A DNA stretch of 64,000 nucleotides from Bacillus horti (GTDB lineage Bacteria; Bacillota; Bacilli; Caldalkalibacillales; JCM-10596), in contig NZ_JAUSTY010000003.1 in the NCBI RefSeq assembly GCF_030813115.1, forward strand, positions 248,001 through 312,000. The letters are read 5' to 3'. The notes below the pieces were generated by a model that made no database searches, was not told the origin of the DNA, and was given only the letters and a program-made list of their open reading frames with translations. The translations under genes and the position numbers were made by a program. Position 1 is the first letter of the stretch; each line of letters begins with the position of its first letter. This document shows positions 34,871 through 44,839 of this stretch, piece after piece.

Positions 34871-34924
34871 GCTACTCCAAGGACGGGATCAACTCTACAG
34901 TTTGCTTCCTCTTAGACCTAATCG

Positions 34925-35488
34925 CTAAACTTTCTTCACATGGTTAGAAGACAACCGCACCTTACTATGCTTCAAAATTTCTCCGGGATATTTACATTCC
35001 CCCAGCCATGCTTCCTTCTTCAAAATTTGAGCCTTACAGCAAGCACTCAAATAATGTTTTGTATTCATCCGTTTTCTACTCCCCAGCCTCTCATGACACT
35101 TCGAACAATAGAGCTCAAAGCCCTTCTGTGGAAGCTGTACCACATTGGTTGATATAGCCCCAACTCTACGCAATTCTTCTTCAAAGACGGGATGTCCATC
35201 TTCAAAAGGCTGCCCTTGGATAAAAAGATGATAATGACAAAGCTCATGGAGCAAGACAGCAATAAAAATCTCTGGTGGAATAAAGCGTACAGCATGCTTG
35301 CTTAGCTCAATGCGTAGTGCCGTTCGTGTCCTGCCTCTACTTGAGAACATAAAACGTCCCATCGATTTAGTTAATCGGCCATTCCAGAGAACAGGGATAT
35401 CACAGCGTTTGCCCCAAAAATGAAGAGATAGTTTTTGGCTTAGATCTTCAAGCTTCTCTGAATCTACGTTAATTGTTTTAGGCTCCAC
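34925..35488 (-). CDS. SprT-like zinc metalloprotease-fold protein
   Basis: This 187-residue protein has the metallopeptidase motif HELCH (in IAVLLHELCHYHLFIQG, near residue 83). It also has a C-terminal zinc ribbon with two cysteine pairs (YCSKCHERLGSRKR and LSACCKAQIL). This is the SprT/YdcK layout related to the SPRTN proteases that remove DNA-protein crosslinks. Whether the bacterial form is a protease is not settled. It lies upstream of the tetR gene on the same strand, with no functional link evident. Confidence 0.85.
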   Translation of the reverse strand: MEPKTINVDSEKLEDLSQKLSLHFWGKRCDIPVLWNGRLTKSMGRFMFSSRGRTRTALRIELSKHAVRFIPPEIFIAVLLHELCHYHLFIQGQPFEDGHPVFEEELRRVGAISTNVVQLPQKGFELYCSKCHERLGSRKRMNTKHYLSACCKAQILKKEAWLGECKYPGEILKHSKVRLSSNHVKKV

Positions 35489-35661
35489 ACTACTGATCCC
35501 TCCGTCTATACCTAAATATGAAATAAAAATTTAATAATAATTATATATTTATGAAATTTTTTTTCAAAAAGTATTAAGATTTACGATGCCTGTGCCGATG
35601 AATAGTAATAGATGAAATCAAAAAGCAGAAAGAATGAGATGTACTACATGGAGGCGCAGGC

Positions 35662-37344
35662 ATGAAACTTTGGAAAAAAAGAAGCATTCGAACTAAGTTA
35701 TTATTCGTTATGGCTATGACGTATTTGCTCTTCTTAGGAAGCTTTATTTATGTCTTAAATGAGTTGAACAGTGTGGGAGAAGAGACGAATTCGATGGCAC
35801 GGCATAGCGAAAACGCCGTAAAAATCATGGAAATTGGCTCTATCATCCGCTCAAAATTCATCATTATAAGCGATTATGCCACGACAAATGTTTTTAATCA
35901 AACGTATTATGAGCAACAGGATCAGCTTATTACTAAGCATTTGGCTGATGTGGAAGTAGAGATAGATACAGTGGAGGAGCAAGAGCTTTTCGAGCAAGTT
36001 GTAGCTGGTAATGAGAGGTTTAATCAGGTAGCTCAGATGATTGAAGCAGAAAGAGCAGATATTTCGGGTCTAGCTCAGGAGCTATCCTTGATTCAAAATC
36101 AAGCGGTACTTAGCGTGACACTCCTATCTGAGCAGGCTACGGAGGAAATGACAGCTTCCTCTGAGGATGTCAGAGCCTATATCATACAAAGCAGTAACAT
36201 ATCTACTTTTCTAGTGATCGTCGTTTTTATAGTAGGCTCGGCCTGTATGGTCTTATTCAGTATGTACTTAACTAAAACCCTAAACAAAATCACCGCCCAA
36301 GCAAAGCAAATCAGTGCAGGGAACCTGACTATAGAGCCACTGGCTATTCGTTCAGAGGATGAGCTAGGGCAGTTAAGCTTATCAATGAATTCGATGCTTA
36401 GCAATCTGCATCAGCTTGTCACTAAAATAACAACTGCATCCGTGCAGGTAGCTTCCTCAGCGGAGCAGCTCACAGCAAGCGCTACGGAAACGAGCAAGTC
36501 CACTGAGCAGATTTCAGAAGCGATTCAATCGGTGGCTCTAGGAGCTGAGCAGCAGGTGGATAGTTCGGCTAATTCACAGGCGCTGGTTATGGGCATGTCT
36601 GAAGGAATGGAGCAGGTAACTCAGCATATTCAGCAGGTTCGTCAGACGTCTGGTGACACGACACAAAAAGCAGAATCAGGTGTTGCTGTCGTGCAACATA
36701 CAGTAGAGCAAATGAATGTGATTCAAGAGAAATCGTCTACAACCGCCTCTTTATTAAATGAATTAGGTGGGAAGTCGAATGAAATTGGCAAGATTGTGGG
36801 CTTGATTACGGACGTTTCTGAGCAAACGAACCTTCTAGCCTTGAATGCTGCGATTGAGGCAGCACGTGCCGGGGAGCACGGGGCAGGCTTTGCTGTAGTA
36901 GCAGATGAGGTTCGAAAGCTTGCAGAGGAGTCCGCTCAGTCCTCAAATCAAATCAAACGATTGATTGAGGATATCCAGCACAATATTCAGCAGTCTCTCA
37001 GTGCAATGAAGGAAGGCACTATGGCTGTTGAGGAAGGCATAAATATGGTGCATGAAGCGGGCAACTCCTTTTCCTCTATCTCTGCTTCTGTGACCCAAGT
37101 CACAGAGCAGATACAAGAGGTTACCACTTTTGTTCAACATATGTCTCAAGGAACACATACATTAGTCGAAGCGTCCGATCAAATAGTGTCCATTTCCGAG
37201 CAGACCGCTTCCTCTACTCAGAATATAGCTGCAGCGGTAGAAGAACAAAATGCCTCCATGGAGGAGATTTCGGCATCATCTGCTATGCTAGCCTCTATGG
37301 CAGAAGAATTACAAGCTGCTGTGAAAACATTTAAAATTTATTAA
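35662..37344 (+). CDS. Methyl-accepting chemotaxis protein
   Basis: This 560-residue transmembrane chemoreceptor has TM1 at about 12-30, an extracytoplasmic helical sensor of about 150 residues, TM2 at about 182-205, a HAMP domain ([18 protein letters not shown]) and a long signalling coiled coil. The hairpin tip [20 protein letters not shown] is exact for MCPs and couples to CheA/CheW. The sensor region is of the four-helix-bundle sort; its ligand is unknown. The gene stands alone with its own terminator. No other chemotaxis genes are in the window. Confidence 0.95.
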   Translation: MKLWKKRSIRTKLLFVMAMTYLLFLGSFIYVLNELNSVGEETNSMARHSENAVKIMEIGSIIRSKFIIISDYATTNVFNQTYYEQQDQLITKHLADVEVEIDTVEEQELFEQVVAGNERFNQVAQMIEAERADISGLAQELSLIQNQAVLSVTLLSEQATEEMTASSEDVRAYIIQSSNISTFLVIVVFIVGSACMVLFSMYLTKTLNKITAQAKQISAGNLTIEPLAIRSEDELGQLSLSMNSMLSNLHQLVTKITTASVQVASSAEQLTASATETSKSTEQISEAIQSVALGAEQQVDSSANSQALVMGMSEGMEQVTQHIQQVRQTSGDTTQKAESGVAVVQHTVEQMNVIQEKSSTTASLLNELGGKSNEIGKIVGLITDVSEQTNLLALNAAIEAARAGEHGAGFAVVADEVRKLAEESAQSSNQIKRLIEDIQHNIQQSLSAMKEGTMAVEEGINMVHEAGNSFSSISASVTQVTEQIQEVTTFVQHMSQGTHTLVEASDQIVSISEQTASSTQNIAAAVEEQNASMEEISASSAMLASMAEELQAAVKTFKIY

Positions 37345-37376
37345 TTCACTTTATGTGAAGCTTATAGTAAGCTAAG

Positions 37377-37412
37377 AGAAGCCTTATTTGAAAACGATAA
37401 GGCTTCTTTTTT
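37377..37412 (+). terminator. Intrinsic terminator of the chemoreceptor gene
   Basis: AGAAGCCTTAT pairs perfectly with ATAAGGCTTCT, then a T-run. Confidence 0.9.
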
Positions 37413-37538
37413 CGGTAGTTTACATGTTAGAATATGTAAGCTTTCGCCGTTAGCCATGGAGCCAAAATAGGTTTTGCTAGCATTCACCAATAAGGTAATT
37501 GATATACTGAGAGTTTCACGACAAGGGAGAAGATAGAA

Positions 37539-39377
37539 ATGAAGGATGACGATGATTTACAGGATGCAAGTCAATTAAATTATTTGGAGCAGGTGATAGA
37601 CCACATCCAAGAATCTACTTCCCTGTATAATGGTAAAGAATTTTTTACTCAGCTAACACATAGCCTATCTCGGTTACTGCGGATAGATTATGTGATGATT
37701 GGCGAATACTTCGCCTCATATAGAGAACAGAACCACATCCAAAGTATAGCTGTTTCGTACAAAGGCTCAGAAACTACCCCATTGATTTATCCGCTGCTTG
37801 GATCAGCGTTTGAGCAGCTTGAGAACGGGGATATCTGTTGTTTTAGTCAAGGCGCTCATCGGCTGTTTCCTAGGGATAAGATCATTAAGAAGCATAATAT
37901 CGAAGCTTGTGCAGGAATTACTTTAACAGATTCTAAGGGTGATAAAATTGGTATGTTTATTATGCTTCATCGAAAGCCCTTTGAAGTGGCTTTTGAGCTA
38001 AAGCATATTATGAAATTATTTTCCTTTAGAATTTCCTTTGAGCTTGAAAGAATGAAGTATGATAAAAAAGTCGAGGCCTTAGCTTATTTAGATGAACTGA
38101 CTGGTCTGCCTAATCGCAACCGATTTATTGAATATATTGAACAGGGAATGGCCCTTTCAGAGCAGCACAATAGTAAGCTTGCCGTGTTGAATATTGATTT
38201 GGATCGTTTTAAAAAAGTAAACGAAACAGAAGGCTATGAAACGGCAGACCTTTTACTTCAAATGGTAGCTGAGCGGCTGAAGGAGGCTAAGCTCACGCTT
38301 CCTTACATGCTATCCAGAATAGGGGGGAATAAATTCTCTGTTCTTCTTCCACAGTATGAAAAGGCCTATCAGGTCAACCAAATGGCTGAGGAGCTATTAC
38401 TACTATTTGACCAGCCCTTTATGATTCAGAACAATGAGCACTATTTAACAGCTAGCGTCGGTATCAGCTTGTTCCCCAACGATGGAACTAGACCAAGGCA
38501 GCTTATTTTGCATGCCGATCAAGCTATTAATCAAGCAAGAAAGCACGTGGGAAATACGTATGAATTTTATACTCCTCAAAGAGATGTTCAATTTGTTAAA
38601 GAGGCACATTTAGAAAAGAAGCTGTATAAGGCATTAGAGCGCAACGAGCTATCCCTTCATTTTCAGCCTCAAGTAGATGCTGAGCACCAAGCCTTAATTG
38701 GTTGGGAGGTATTATTGCGTTGGGAAAACAAAGAAGAGGGTCCGGTGTCTCCTGCTACTTTTATCCCAATTATTGAAGAAGCAGGGTTAATTATTCCCAT
38801 AGGCTATTGGATCATTGAACAGGCCTGTCTTAAGATTAAGGAATGGGAATCCTTGTATCCGGAGCATGTTTGCGTGATGATTAACTTATCAGCTTATCAG
38901 CTCGTACATTATAACTTTGCTCAGCGTGTTCACAAAATTATGAGTAAAACAGGTGTTAGACCAGAGCAATTAGGCTTTGAAATAACAGAAAATATGAGCT
39001 TGCATGGGATTGATTCGGCTTTATCCGTTTTAAGGGAGCTTAAAGCCCTTGGTTTAAAGCTTGCCCTAGATGATTTTGGCACAGGCTTTTCGACCTTTAG
39101 CTATTTGAAGCATTTTCCAATAGATGTGGTTAAAATAGACCGAGCTTTTGTCAAGGATATTAACACAGACCAGCATAGCTTAGCGATCTGTCGCTCAATC
39201 ATTGATGTTTGTCATTCTCTCAATTTTAAAGTGCTCGCCGAAGGAGTAGAGCTACAGGAGCAGTCGAATTTATTAAAAGAGCTAGGCTGTGATGCGTTTC
39301 AAGGGTATTTCTACAGTCCTCCTATGCCTTCCTCAAAAGTACAAACCTATGTTGAGGAATATAACGGCTCCCAATAA
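37539..39377 (+). CDS. GAF / degenerate GGDEF / EAL cyclic-di-GMP protein
   Basis: This 612-residue cytosolic protein has a GAF-like N-terminus (about 15-170), then a GGDEF domain whose signature reads GGNKF at about 266, lacking the catalytic Asp-Glu, so diguanylate cyclase activity is unlikely. The EAL domain begins with EVL instead of EAL (GWEVLLRW near 391). It keeps the other phosphodiesterase residues: INLSAYQL, FEITEN, LDDFGTGFS, VKIDRAFV, LAEGVE and the QGY end. It is predicted to be a cyclic-di-GMP phosphodiesterase with GTP- or GAF-regulated activity. No membrane segments. It sits beside a chemoreceptor but in a separate unit. Confidence 0.88.
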   Translation: MKDDDDLQDASQLNYLEQVIDHIQESTSLYNGKEFFTQLTHSLSRLLRIDYVMIGEYFASYREQNHIQSIAVSYKGSETTPLIYPLLGSAFEQLENGDICCFSQGAHRLFPRDKIIKKHNIEACAGITLTDSKGDKIGMFIMLHRKPFEVAFELKHIMKLFSFRISFELERMKYDKKVEALAYLDELTGLPNRNRFIEYIEQGMALSEQHNSKLAVLNIDLDRFKKVNETEGYETADLLLQMVAERLKEAKLTLPYMLSRIGGNKFSVLLPQYEKAYQVNQMAEELLLLFDQPFMIQNNEHYLTASVGISLFPNDGTRPRQLILHADQAINQARKHVGNTYEFYTPQRDVQFVKEAHLEKKLYKALERNELSLHFQPQVDAEHQALIGWEVLLRWENKEEGPVSPATFIPIIEEAGLIIPIGYWIIEQACLKIKEWESLYPEHVCVMINLSAYQLVHYNFAQRVHKIMSKTGVRPEQLGFEITENMSLHGIDSALSVLRELKALGLKLALDDFGTGFSTFSYLKHFPIDVVKIDRAFVKDINTDQHSLAICRSIIDVCHSLNFKVLAEGVELQEQSNLLKELGCDAFQGYFYSPPMPSSKVQTYVEEYNGSQ

Positions 39378-39654
39378 GAGTTAACTTACTTTTAGGAAGT
39401 TGACATATTTTTGTCATGATATTGGCTTGTTCGAGTGATAAATGTGGTTTATTGTTGATATTAGGTAAGCAAAAGTATAGAGAGCTTCTAATTAGAGGAG
39501 CTTTTTCACAAGGTTACCTTAGTCAGTCGAATAAAACGACAAAAAAGTCATTGTATCAGCATTCATGCTGTCTTATACTGTAAGAAAAGGAAATATAGGT
39601 AGGCGTTTCTGCGAGATTTCCTTTCACGGTGTAAGAGGATGGGGTGGTGTTAGA

Positions 39655-40092
39655 TTGAATTCTTTTTCTGATTTTATGAAGAAACAAGGGAACTTTTTAA
39701 GCTGGATGATAGCAACCATAGCTACGTCTGGGAGTCTTTTCTTTTCTGAGGTCATGCGATTTACACCATGTAATCTATGCTGGTATCAAAGGATTTTAAT
39801 GTATCCCCTTGCTATTATATTGCTTATCGCTACAGTGAAGCAGGATAGACGCATTTCTAGCTATGTACTGCCTTTTTCGGGTATAGGGATGCTAATGTCC
39901 TTTTATCACTACCTGCTTGAAAAAACAGATCTATTCCCAAGCTCAGATGCAGCTTGTGGGCTAGTTCCGTGTACCACAGAATATATTAACTGGTTTGGGT
40001 TTGTAACCATACCCTTCCTAGCTTTAGTTGCCTTTACACTTATTACGATTATTCATGGTTATCTTTGGATTAGCAACAGAAAGGGGTCTTAA
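39655..40092 (+). CDS. bdbC: DsbB-like thiol oxidase (BdbC)
   Basis: This four-helix membrane protein passes electrons from a thiol oxidase partner to quinone. The CNLC motif follows TM1 (TPCNLCWYQR). A second cysteine pair, AACGLVPC, lies in the loop after TM3. The start is probably TTG 39655 (GGGGTGG 7 bp before), giving 145 residues, close to B. subtilis BdbC. An ATG at 39565 would add an unlikely 30-residue Arg/Gly-rich extension. A thioredoxin-like gene follows with its start just after the stop. Confidence 0.88.
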   Translation: MNSFSDFMKKQGNFLSWMIATIATSGSLFFSEVMRFTPCNLCWYQRILMYPLAIILLIATVKQDRRISSYVLPFSGIGMLMSFYHYLLEKTDLFPSSDAACGLVPCTTEYINWFGFVTIPFLALVAFTLITIIHGYLWISNRKGS

Positions 40093-40093
40093 G

Positions 40094-40573
40094 GTGAAAA
40101 AAGTCATCATTTTTGTAGGTATTATTGCCGTTCTTTTTGCCGGTTTATATTTTGTTAATGAATCCAGTAATCAAAGCCGTATTCCAGAGGATAATCCTTA
40201 CGGCACAAGTAGATTAAGCTCATCAACAATCGCTCAGCTAAATGATCCTAACTATCAGAACATTATTCTGAACGAGGAGCTAGATCAAAAGCTAGAGGAT
40301 GGAGAGGACTTTTTCGTTTACTTCTTTAGTCCTGAATGTGAGCACTGTAAAAGAGCTACCCCGATTTTAGTACCTATCGCAGAAGAAATGGGAGTAGAGA
40401 TTTTTAAATACAATCTTCTAGAATTTAATGAAGGAAGAAGCAAGTACGATATTCAATACACGCCAACCCTAGTAACGTATAAGAATGGGGAAGAGGTTGA
40501 CCGTGCAGTAGGTGCTCCAGAGGAAGGCACAGCTGAGTTCTATGAGATGTTTTTAACGCAGTATAAGGATTAA
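40094..40573 (+). CDS. Membrane-anchored thioredoxin-like protein, partner of BdbC
   Basis: This 159-residue protein has one N-terminal membrane segment (VIIFVGIIAVLFAGLYFV) and an extracytoplasmic thioredoxin domain. The active site is CEHC in FFSPECEHCKRATPIL, and the cis-Pro occurs in YTPTLVTY. The GTG at 40094 follows GAAAGGGG; longer forms overlapping bdbC are unlikely. It forms a two-gene unit with BdbC, like B. subtilis BdbC with BdbA or BdbD. Whether it mainly oxidises or reduces thiols cannot be told from the motif alone. Confidence 0.85.
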   Translation: MKKVIIFVGIIAVLFAGLYFVNESSNQSRIPEDNPYGTSRLSSSTIAQLNDPNYQNIILNEELDQKLEDGEDFFVYFFSPECEHCKRATPILVPIAEEMGVEIFKYNLLEFNEGRSKYDIQYTPTLVTYKNGEEVDRAVGAPEEGTAEFYEMFLTQYKD

Positions 40574-40598
40574 ATCATCTATGAAAGGAATAGGTTTT

Positions 40599-40631
40599 AG
40601 CCAGTAAATTCTTTGATTTGCTGGCTTTTTC
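40599..40631 (+). terminator. Intrinsic terminator of the bdb pair
   Basis: AGCCAG and AAAT pair with ATTT and CTGGCT, then five T. Confidence 0.8.
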
Positions 40632-40728
40632 TTATTTGTTATTCTCGTTCATAAGTATTAAGAGAGTCTATAACCTGGCTAGTGATTTTAAGAATGCGAT
40701 CCGAAACAACGGGCAGGCATAAAGTAAT

Positions 40729-40917
40729 AGAAATAAGTGCAAAAATGCACTTATTTCTAGATTAATTGAGTGAACCTAGTCATTTAAGTGCGAAAATACA
40801 CTTGATTTCTTCTAATATGAGAAAATAGGAGCCTTCTTTTAGAACTAAGTGTATTTCTGCACTTATCTGCTTAAAATCGTAAAAATAATAGTATATGAAG
40901 TGTATTTTTGCATTTAG
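40729..40917. repeat. Cluster of four AAGTGCA palindromes
   Basis: The first unit (40729-40758) is a perfect 13-bp inverted repeat, AGAAATAAGTGCA with its complement around AAAA. Related 18-bp units, with AAGTG and its partner about 8 bases apart, begin at 40786, 40847 and 40898. The last two are in the opposite orientation. The rest of the 820-bp gap holds the fad control sites and nothing else I recognise. Confidence 0.7.
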
Positions 40918-41164
40918 TTTTATAAAATCATCACTTAGACTGTTTAAATACCGCGCTTTGAAAATTATCCGTAACCTAAACATATCCCGTTATTATGTTC
41001 TCCTTGGAGGTTAAGTATGAGTTAAAAGCATGTATAAGTATAATTCCTCATTGGGAACTATCAGGAGAATATGTCTTAAATTCTTGTGCCACTAAAACAG
41101 AAAAAATGCTATAATATTAAAAAGCATAGCAAGGAAAACTTTGAATTTTTATATTAAACAGAAT

Positions 41165-41178
41165 TGTAAGCGCTTCAT
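41165..41178 (+). promoter_or_regulatory. Possible CcpA (cre) site upstream of fadF
   Basis: TGTAAGCGCTTCAT matches the ideal TGTAAGCGCTTACA for its first 11 bases, then diverges. It is about 215 bp ahead of fadF. Catabolite repression of fatty-acid oxidation would be expected. Confidence 0.3.
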
Positions 41179-41294
41179 AACCCTTCACCCTGCTACACCC
41201 TGTTCTATTTCTAGAAGCTCATCCGTATGATAAAGCACACGCATGCAAATGATGGTGGTTCTATCTAGATCGGAGCATTATTCTATTCATCTTA

Positions 41295-41312
41295 TGAATG
41301 AGCGTTCAGTCA
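41295..41312. promoter_or_regulatory. FadR-type operator upstream of fadF
   Basis: TGAATGAGCGTTCAGTCA is an 18-bp palindrome with one mismatched pair. It closely follows the B. subtilis FadR consensus TGAATGA-N4-TCATTCA and lies 80 bp ahead of fadF. Confidence 0.65.
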
Positions 41313-41392
41313 GAATGGGTAAGGGATAGGTAAGGCATCCCTGCAGAAGTAAACAGAAACTAGAAATATATTATATAAAGAGGAGGAAAACC

Positions 41393-43537
41393 ATGAGCTG
41401 GTTATCTGTCGTTAATTTGATCGCTTTTCTTGCCGTATTAAGCTATGTTCTGTATTTATTTAGCTACATTGTGTATAGCCGATATTTATTCGTGAAGCTA
41501 GGACAAAAAACAGACTTCAAAAAAGCGTTTAAAGAGCGCATCAATGAGCTGCTTGTCCAGATGTTTGGTCATAAGAAGCTATTAAAGGATAAGAAAAGTG
41601 GAATCATGCACTTTTTTATATTTTATGGCTTTATCATTTTGCAACTCGGAGCCATTGATTTAATAGGAAAAGGGCTGACTGGAAACGCATACTGGCTGCC
41701 CCTAGGCTCGGCATATCCGTTTTTTGTTCTTATGCAAGAAATCACTGTTGTCATCATTTTGCTAGCAGTAGGGTATGCAGGGTATCGACGTTTCGTAGAA
41801 AAGCTACCACGTTTAAAAAGAAATGCTAAAGCTAGTTTGGTGATTATCTTTATCTTTGCGCTTATGTTTACTGTCATCATGTCACTCGGCTTTGAAGCGG
41901 TGATGCTTACACAGTCTGGTGAGTTAGCTACTGGCTTTCATCCGTTTCACCCGATTTCTTCTGTTATTGGAATAGCTTTTAGCTGGATGAACTATAGCGT
42001 GGCAAGTGCGATGTTTTATACGTTTTGGTGGGCTCATAATCTTGTTCTTTTTGCCTTCCTTATTTATGTCCCACAATCCAAGCACTTTCATATCCTTGTT
42101 GCGCCTATCAATATCTTTTTCAAGCGTCAGGTGCATCCGGGGAAACTAAGCACCATAGATTTCGAGGATGAGTCTGCGGAAGAGTTCGGAGTCGGCAAAA
42201 TTGAGAATTTTACACAGAAGCAGTTTATGGATCTGTATGCCTGTGTGGAATGTGGACGCTGTACGAATATGTGTCCTGCTTCAGGTACAGGAAAAATGCT
42301 TTCCCCGATGGATCTGATTACAAAGCTAAGAGATCATCTTACGGAGAAAGGTGCAGCCATTACGTCAAGAACCCCTTGGATGCCTGCTTTTGCGTTTAGT
42401 GAAACGAAGGGGAATCAGCTGGCTATGGCGCAGGCAAAGGTGCTTCAAGCAGGGGAGAATGAGACAGCAGCAACCGCAGAGAAGGAGCTACTTTCCAACT
42501 TTGAATATAGCATTGATCTGATCGGGGATGTCATTACAGAGGAAGAAATATGGGCTTGTACAACGTGTCGGAACTGTGAGGATGAATGTCCTGTACTGAA
42601 TGAACATGTAGATAAAATCATCGATATGAGACGCTATTTAGTTCTTACAGAAGGGAAAGTAGCCCAAGAGGCGCAGCGTACTTTTAACAATATTGAGCGT
42701 CAAAGCAATCCCTGGGGGATCAATCGTAGTGAGCGGAGCAATTGGAGAGATGAGTTTGAGGATATTACCGTTCCAACAGTAAAAGAAGTAGATGATTTCG
42801 AAATCCTGTGGTTTGTCGGATCTATGGGCAGCTTTGATAATAGAAATAAAAAGGTCGCACACGCCTTTGCAAAGCTCATGAATGAAGCAGGAGTACGCTT
42901 TGCCATTCTAGGGAATGAGGAGAAAAACTCTGGAGATACGGCACGTCGTATGGGGAATGAGTTTCTGTTCCAGCAGCTTTGTCAGGAAAACATCGAAATC
43001 CTAAGCAAGTATAACGTTAAGAAAATTGTTACAGCATGCCCGCATACGTACAATACGCTGAAAAACGAATATCCTGAGTTTGGTTTAGAGGCAGAGGTGA
43101 TCCACCATACAGAGCTAATAGCTGAGCTCCTGAAAGAGGGTAAGCTAAAGCCAACGAAGGAGCTTCCTGAAAGAATTACGTACCACGATTCCTGCTACCT
43201 TGGGCGCTATAACAACATTTATGAACTACCAAGGGAGATCCTTAAAGCGATTCCTGGAGTATCCATTGTAGAGATGGAACGAAATCGGGAAACAGGAATG
43301 TGCTGTGGGGCAGGTGGAGGAATGATGTGGCTAGAGGAAACGGAAGGAAAACGGGTGAACATTGCTCGAACGGAGCAAGCGTTAGCTGTCAGCCCATCCA
43401 TTATTTCTAGCGGCTGTCCGTATTGCTTAACAATGATGAGTGATGGGACGAAGGCTCTAGAGGTGGAGGAGAAGGTAGCCACGATGGATATCGCTGAGAT
43501 TTTAGTACAGGCGATTGAGTTTGAAAAGGCAAGCTAA
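41393..43537 (+). CDS. fadF: FadF-like membrane iron-sulfur oxidoreductase
   Basis: This 714-residue protein joins a NarI-like membrane part (about residues 1-240, six helices) to a ferredoxin-type part with CVECGRCTNMCP near 284 and CTTCRNCEDECP near 386. Two CCG (heterodisulfide-reductase) domains follow (HDSCYLGRYN and CCGAGGGMMW). It probably carries electrons from acyl-CoA dehydrogenases, via electron-transfer flavoprotein, to menaquinone. B. subtilis fadF (ywjF) has the same layout and also lies near acdA and rpoE. AGAGGAGG fixes the ATG. It is the first gene of the fatty-acid/acyl-CoA operon. Confidence 0.9.
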   Translation: MSWLSVVNLIAFLAVLSYVLYLFSYIVYSRYLFVKLGQKTDFKKAFKERINELLVQMFGHKKLLKDKKSGIMHFFIFYGFIILQLGAIDLIGKGLTGNAYWLPLGSAYPFFVLMQEITVVIILLAVGYAGYRRFVEKLPRLKRNAKASLVIIFIFALMFTVIMSLGFEAVMLTQSGELATGFHPFHPISSVIGIAFSWMNYSVASAMFYTFWWAHNLVLFAFLIYVPQSKHFHILVAPINIFFKRQVHPGKLSTIDFEDESAEEFGVGKIENFTQKQFMDLYACVECGRCTNMCPASGTGKMLSPMDLITKLRDHLTEKGAAITSRTPWMPAFAFSETKGNQLAMAQAKVLQAGENETAATAEKELLSNFEYSIDLIGDVITEEEIWACTTCRNCEDECPVLNEHVDKIIDMRRYLVLTEGKVAQEAQRTFNNIERQSNPWGINRSERSNWRDEFEDITVPTVKEVDDFEILWFVGSMGSFDNRNKKVAHAFAKLMNEAGVRFAILGNEEKNSGDTARRMGNEFLFQQLCQENIEILSKYNVKKIVTACPHTYNTLKNEYPEFGLEAEVIHHTELIAELLKEGKLKPTKELPERITYHDSCYLGRYNNIYELPREILKAIPGVSIVEMERNRETGMCCGAGGGMMWLEETEGKRVNIARTEQALAVSPSIISSGCPYCLTMMSDGTKALEVEEKVATMDIAEILVQAIEFEKAS

Positions 43538-43643
43538 AAAGATGTGAAGGGCAAGACTTACTAGTAATGGGCTTGAAAGCTTGAAGAGGCTAGGCCCTTA
43601 AATATTTGCAAGCTAGATTTGTTAATAGAGGGGAGAACTATAC

Positions 43644-44822
43644 ATGACTAAGACGGTAATTATTAGTGCGGCAAGAACGCCATTTGGCAGGTTTGGAGGG
43701 GCTTTGAAGGATAAGCAAGCTGTTGAGCTAGGTGCTACCGTATTAGAGGAGGTAGCGAAGAGGGGACAGGTAAACCCTGCTGATGTAGACCATGTGATTA
43801 TGGGGATGGTCCTGCAAGGAGGAGCAGGACAAATTCCTTCCCGTCAAGCGGCAAGGCTGGCAGGCTATCCATGGGAGGTTCAAAGTGAAACGATTAATAA
43901 GGTGTGTGCATCAGGATTAAGAGCAGTAACCCTAGCTGATCAAATGATTCGTGCAGGGGATGCTGACGCTATCGCAGCTGGAGGCATGGAAAGCATGAGC
44001 AATGCACCATACCTTCTTCCTAAAGCAAGATGGGGGATGCGTATGGGCGATGGACAGGTAAAGGACTCCATGATCCATGACGGCTTGACCTGTAGTTTTG
44101 AAAACGTTCACATGGCCGTGCATGGTAGTCAGGTAGCTGCTGAATTTAACGTTAGTCGCGACACTCAAGATGAATGGGCTTTGCGCAGTCATCAGCTAGC
44201 TGTTGCGGCTGTGGAGGAAGGTAAACTGGAGGATGAGCTAGTACCAATCAGCATTCCGCAGCGAAAAGGAGACCCAATCATCGTTAAAAAGGATGAAGCT
44301 CCTAGGAAGGATACGGATTTAGTAAAGCTTGCGAAGCTACCGCCAGTATTTACACCTGATGGAAGCATTACAGCTGGAAATGCTCCAGGTGTTAACGATG
44401 GAGCAGGTGCCTTTATGCTGATGAGTAAGGAGAGGGCAAAGAAGGAAGGCAAGCAGCCTCTTGCTACGATTCTTGGCCATGCTGCCGTTGGAGCGGAAGC
44501 CCCGTATCTTGCTAAGACTCCTGCCTTAGCTATTCAAAAGCTACTGAAGCAGACTGGATATCAGGTCAGTGACATTGATCTTTTTGAAATCAATGAAGCG
44601 TTTGCTGCTGTAGCATTAACAAGTGCTGAACTGGCAGGGATTCCACATGAGAAGCTCAATGTAAATGGAGGAGCGATAGCTTTAGGCCATCCGATAGGAG
44701 CTAGTGGAGCGAGGATTTTAATGACTTTGATTTACGAGCTGAAAAGACGTGGCGGAGGCTTAGGTATTGCGGCCATATGCTCTGGAGCCGCTCAGGGAGA
44801 TGCCATTCTCATTCAGGTATAA
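43644..44822 (+). CDS. Acetyl-CoA C-acyltransferase (thiolase)
   Basis: This 392-residue cytosolic thiolase has the nucleophile Cys88 in [11 protein letters not shown], the His motif in [20 protein letters not shown] and the second Cys in CSGAAQGDA. It can cleave 3-ketoacyl-CoA in beta-oxidation, or condense and split acetoacetyl-CoA. Length and motifs suggest the short-chain biosynthetic/AtoB type. In this operon with hydroxybutyryl-CoA dehydrogenase it could process the C4 units released by lysine breakdown. Confidence 0.93.
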   Translation: MTKTVIISAARTPFGRFGGALKDKQAVELGATVLEEVAKRGQVNPADVDHVIMGMVLQGGAGQIPSRQAARLAGYPWEVQSETINKVCASGLRAVTLADQMIRAGDADAIAAGGMESMSNAPYLLPKARWGMRMGDGQVKDSMIHDGLTCSFENVHMAVHGSQVAAEFNVSRDTQDEWALRSHQLAVAAVEEGKLEDELVPISIPQRKGDPIIVKKDEAPRKDTDLVKLAKLPPVFTPDGSITAGNAPGVNDGAGAFMLMSKERAKKEGKQPLATILGHAAVGAEAPYLAKTPALAIQKLLKQTGYQVSDIDLFEINEAFAAVALTSAELAGIPHEKLNVNGGAIALGHPIGASGARILMTLIYELKRRGGGLGIAAICSGAAQGDAILIQV

Positions 44823-44839
44823 AAGAAGGGAGAAAAGCG

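Noticed and set aside
40780-40983. 67-residue minus-strand frame before fadF
   Set aside because: Its sequence is made largely of the AAGTGCA palindromes; there is no start signal.
41165-41178. Strong cre site upstream of fadF
   Set aside because: Only the first 11 bases match; the 3' end departs from consensus, so it is kept only as a low-confidence site.
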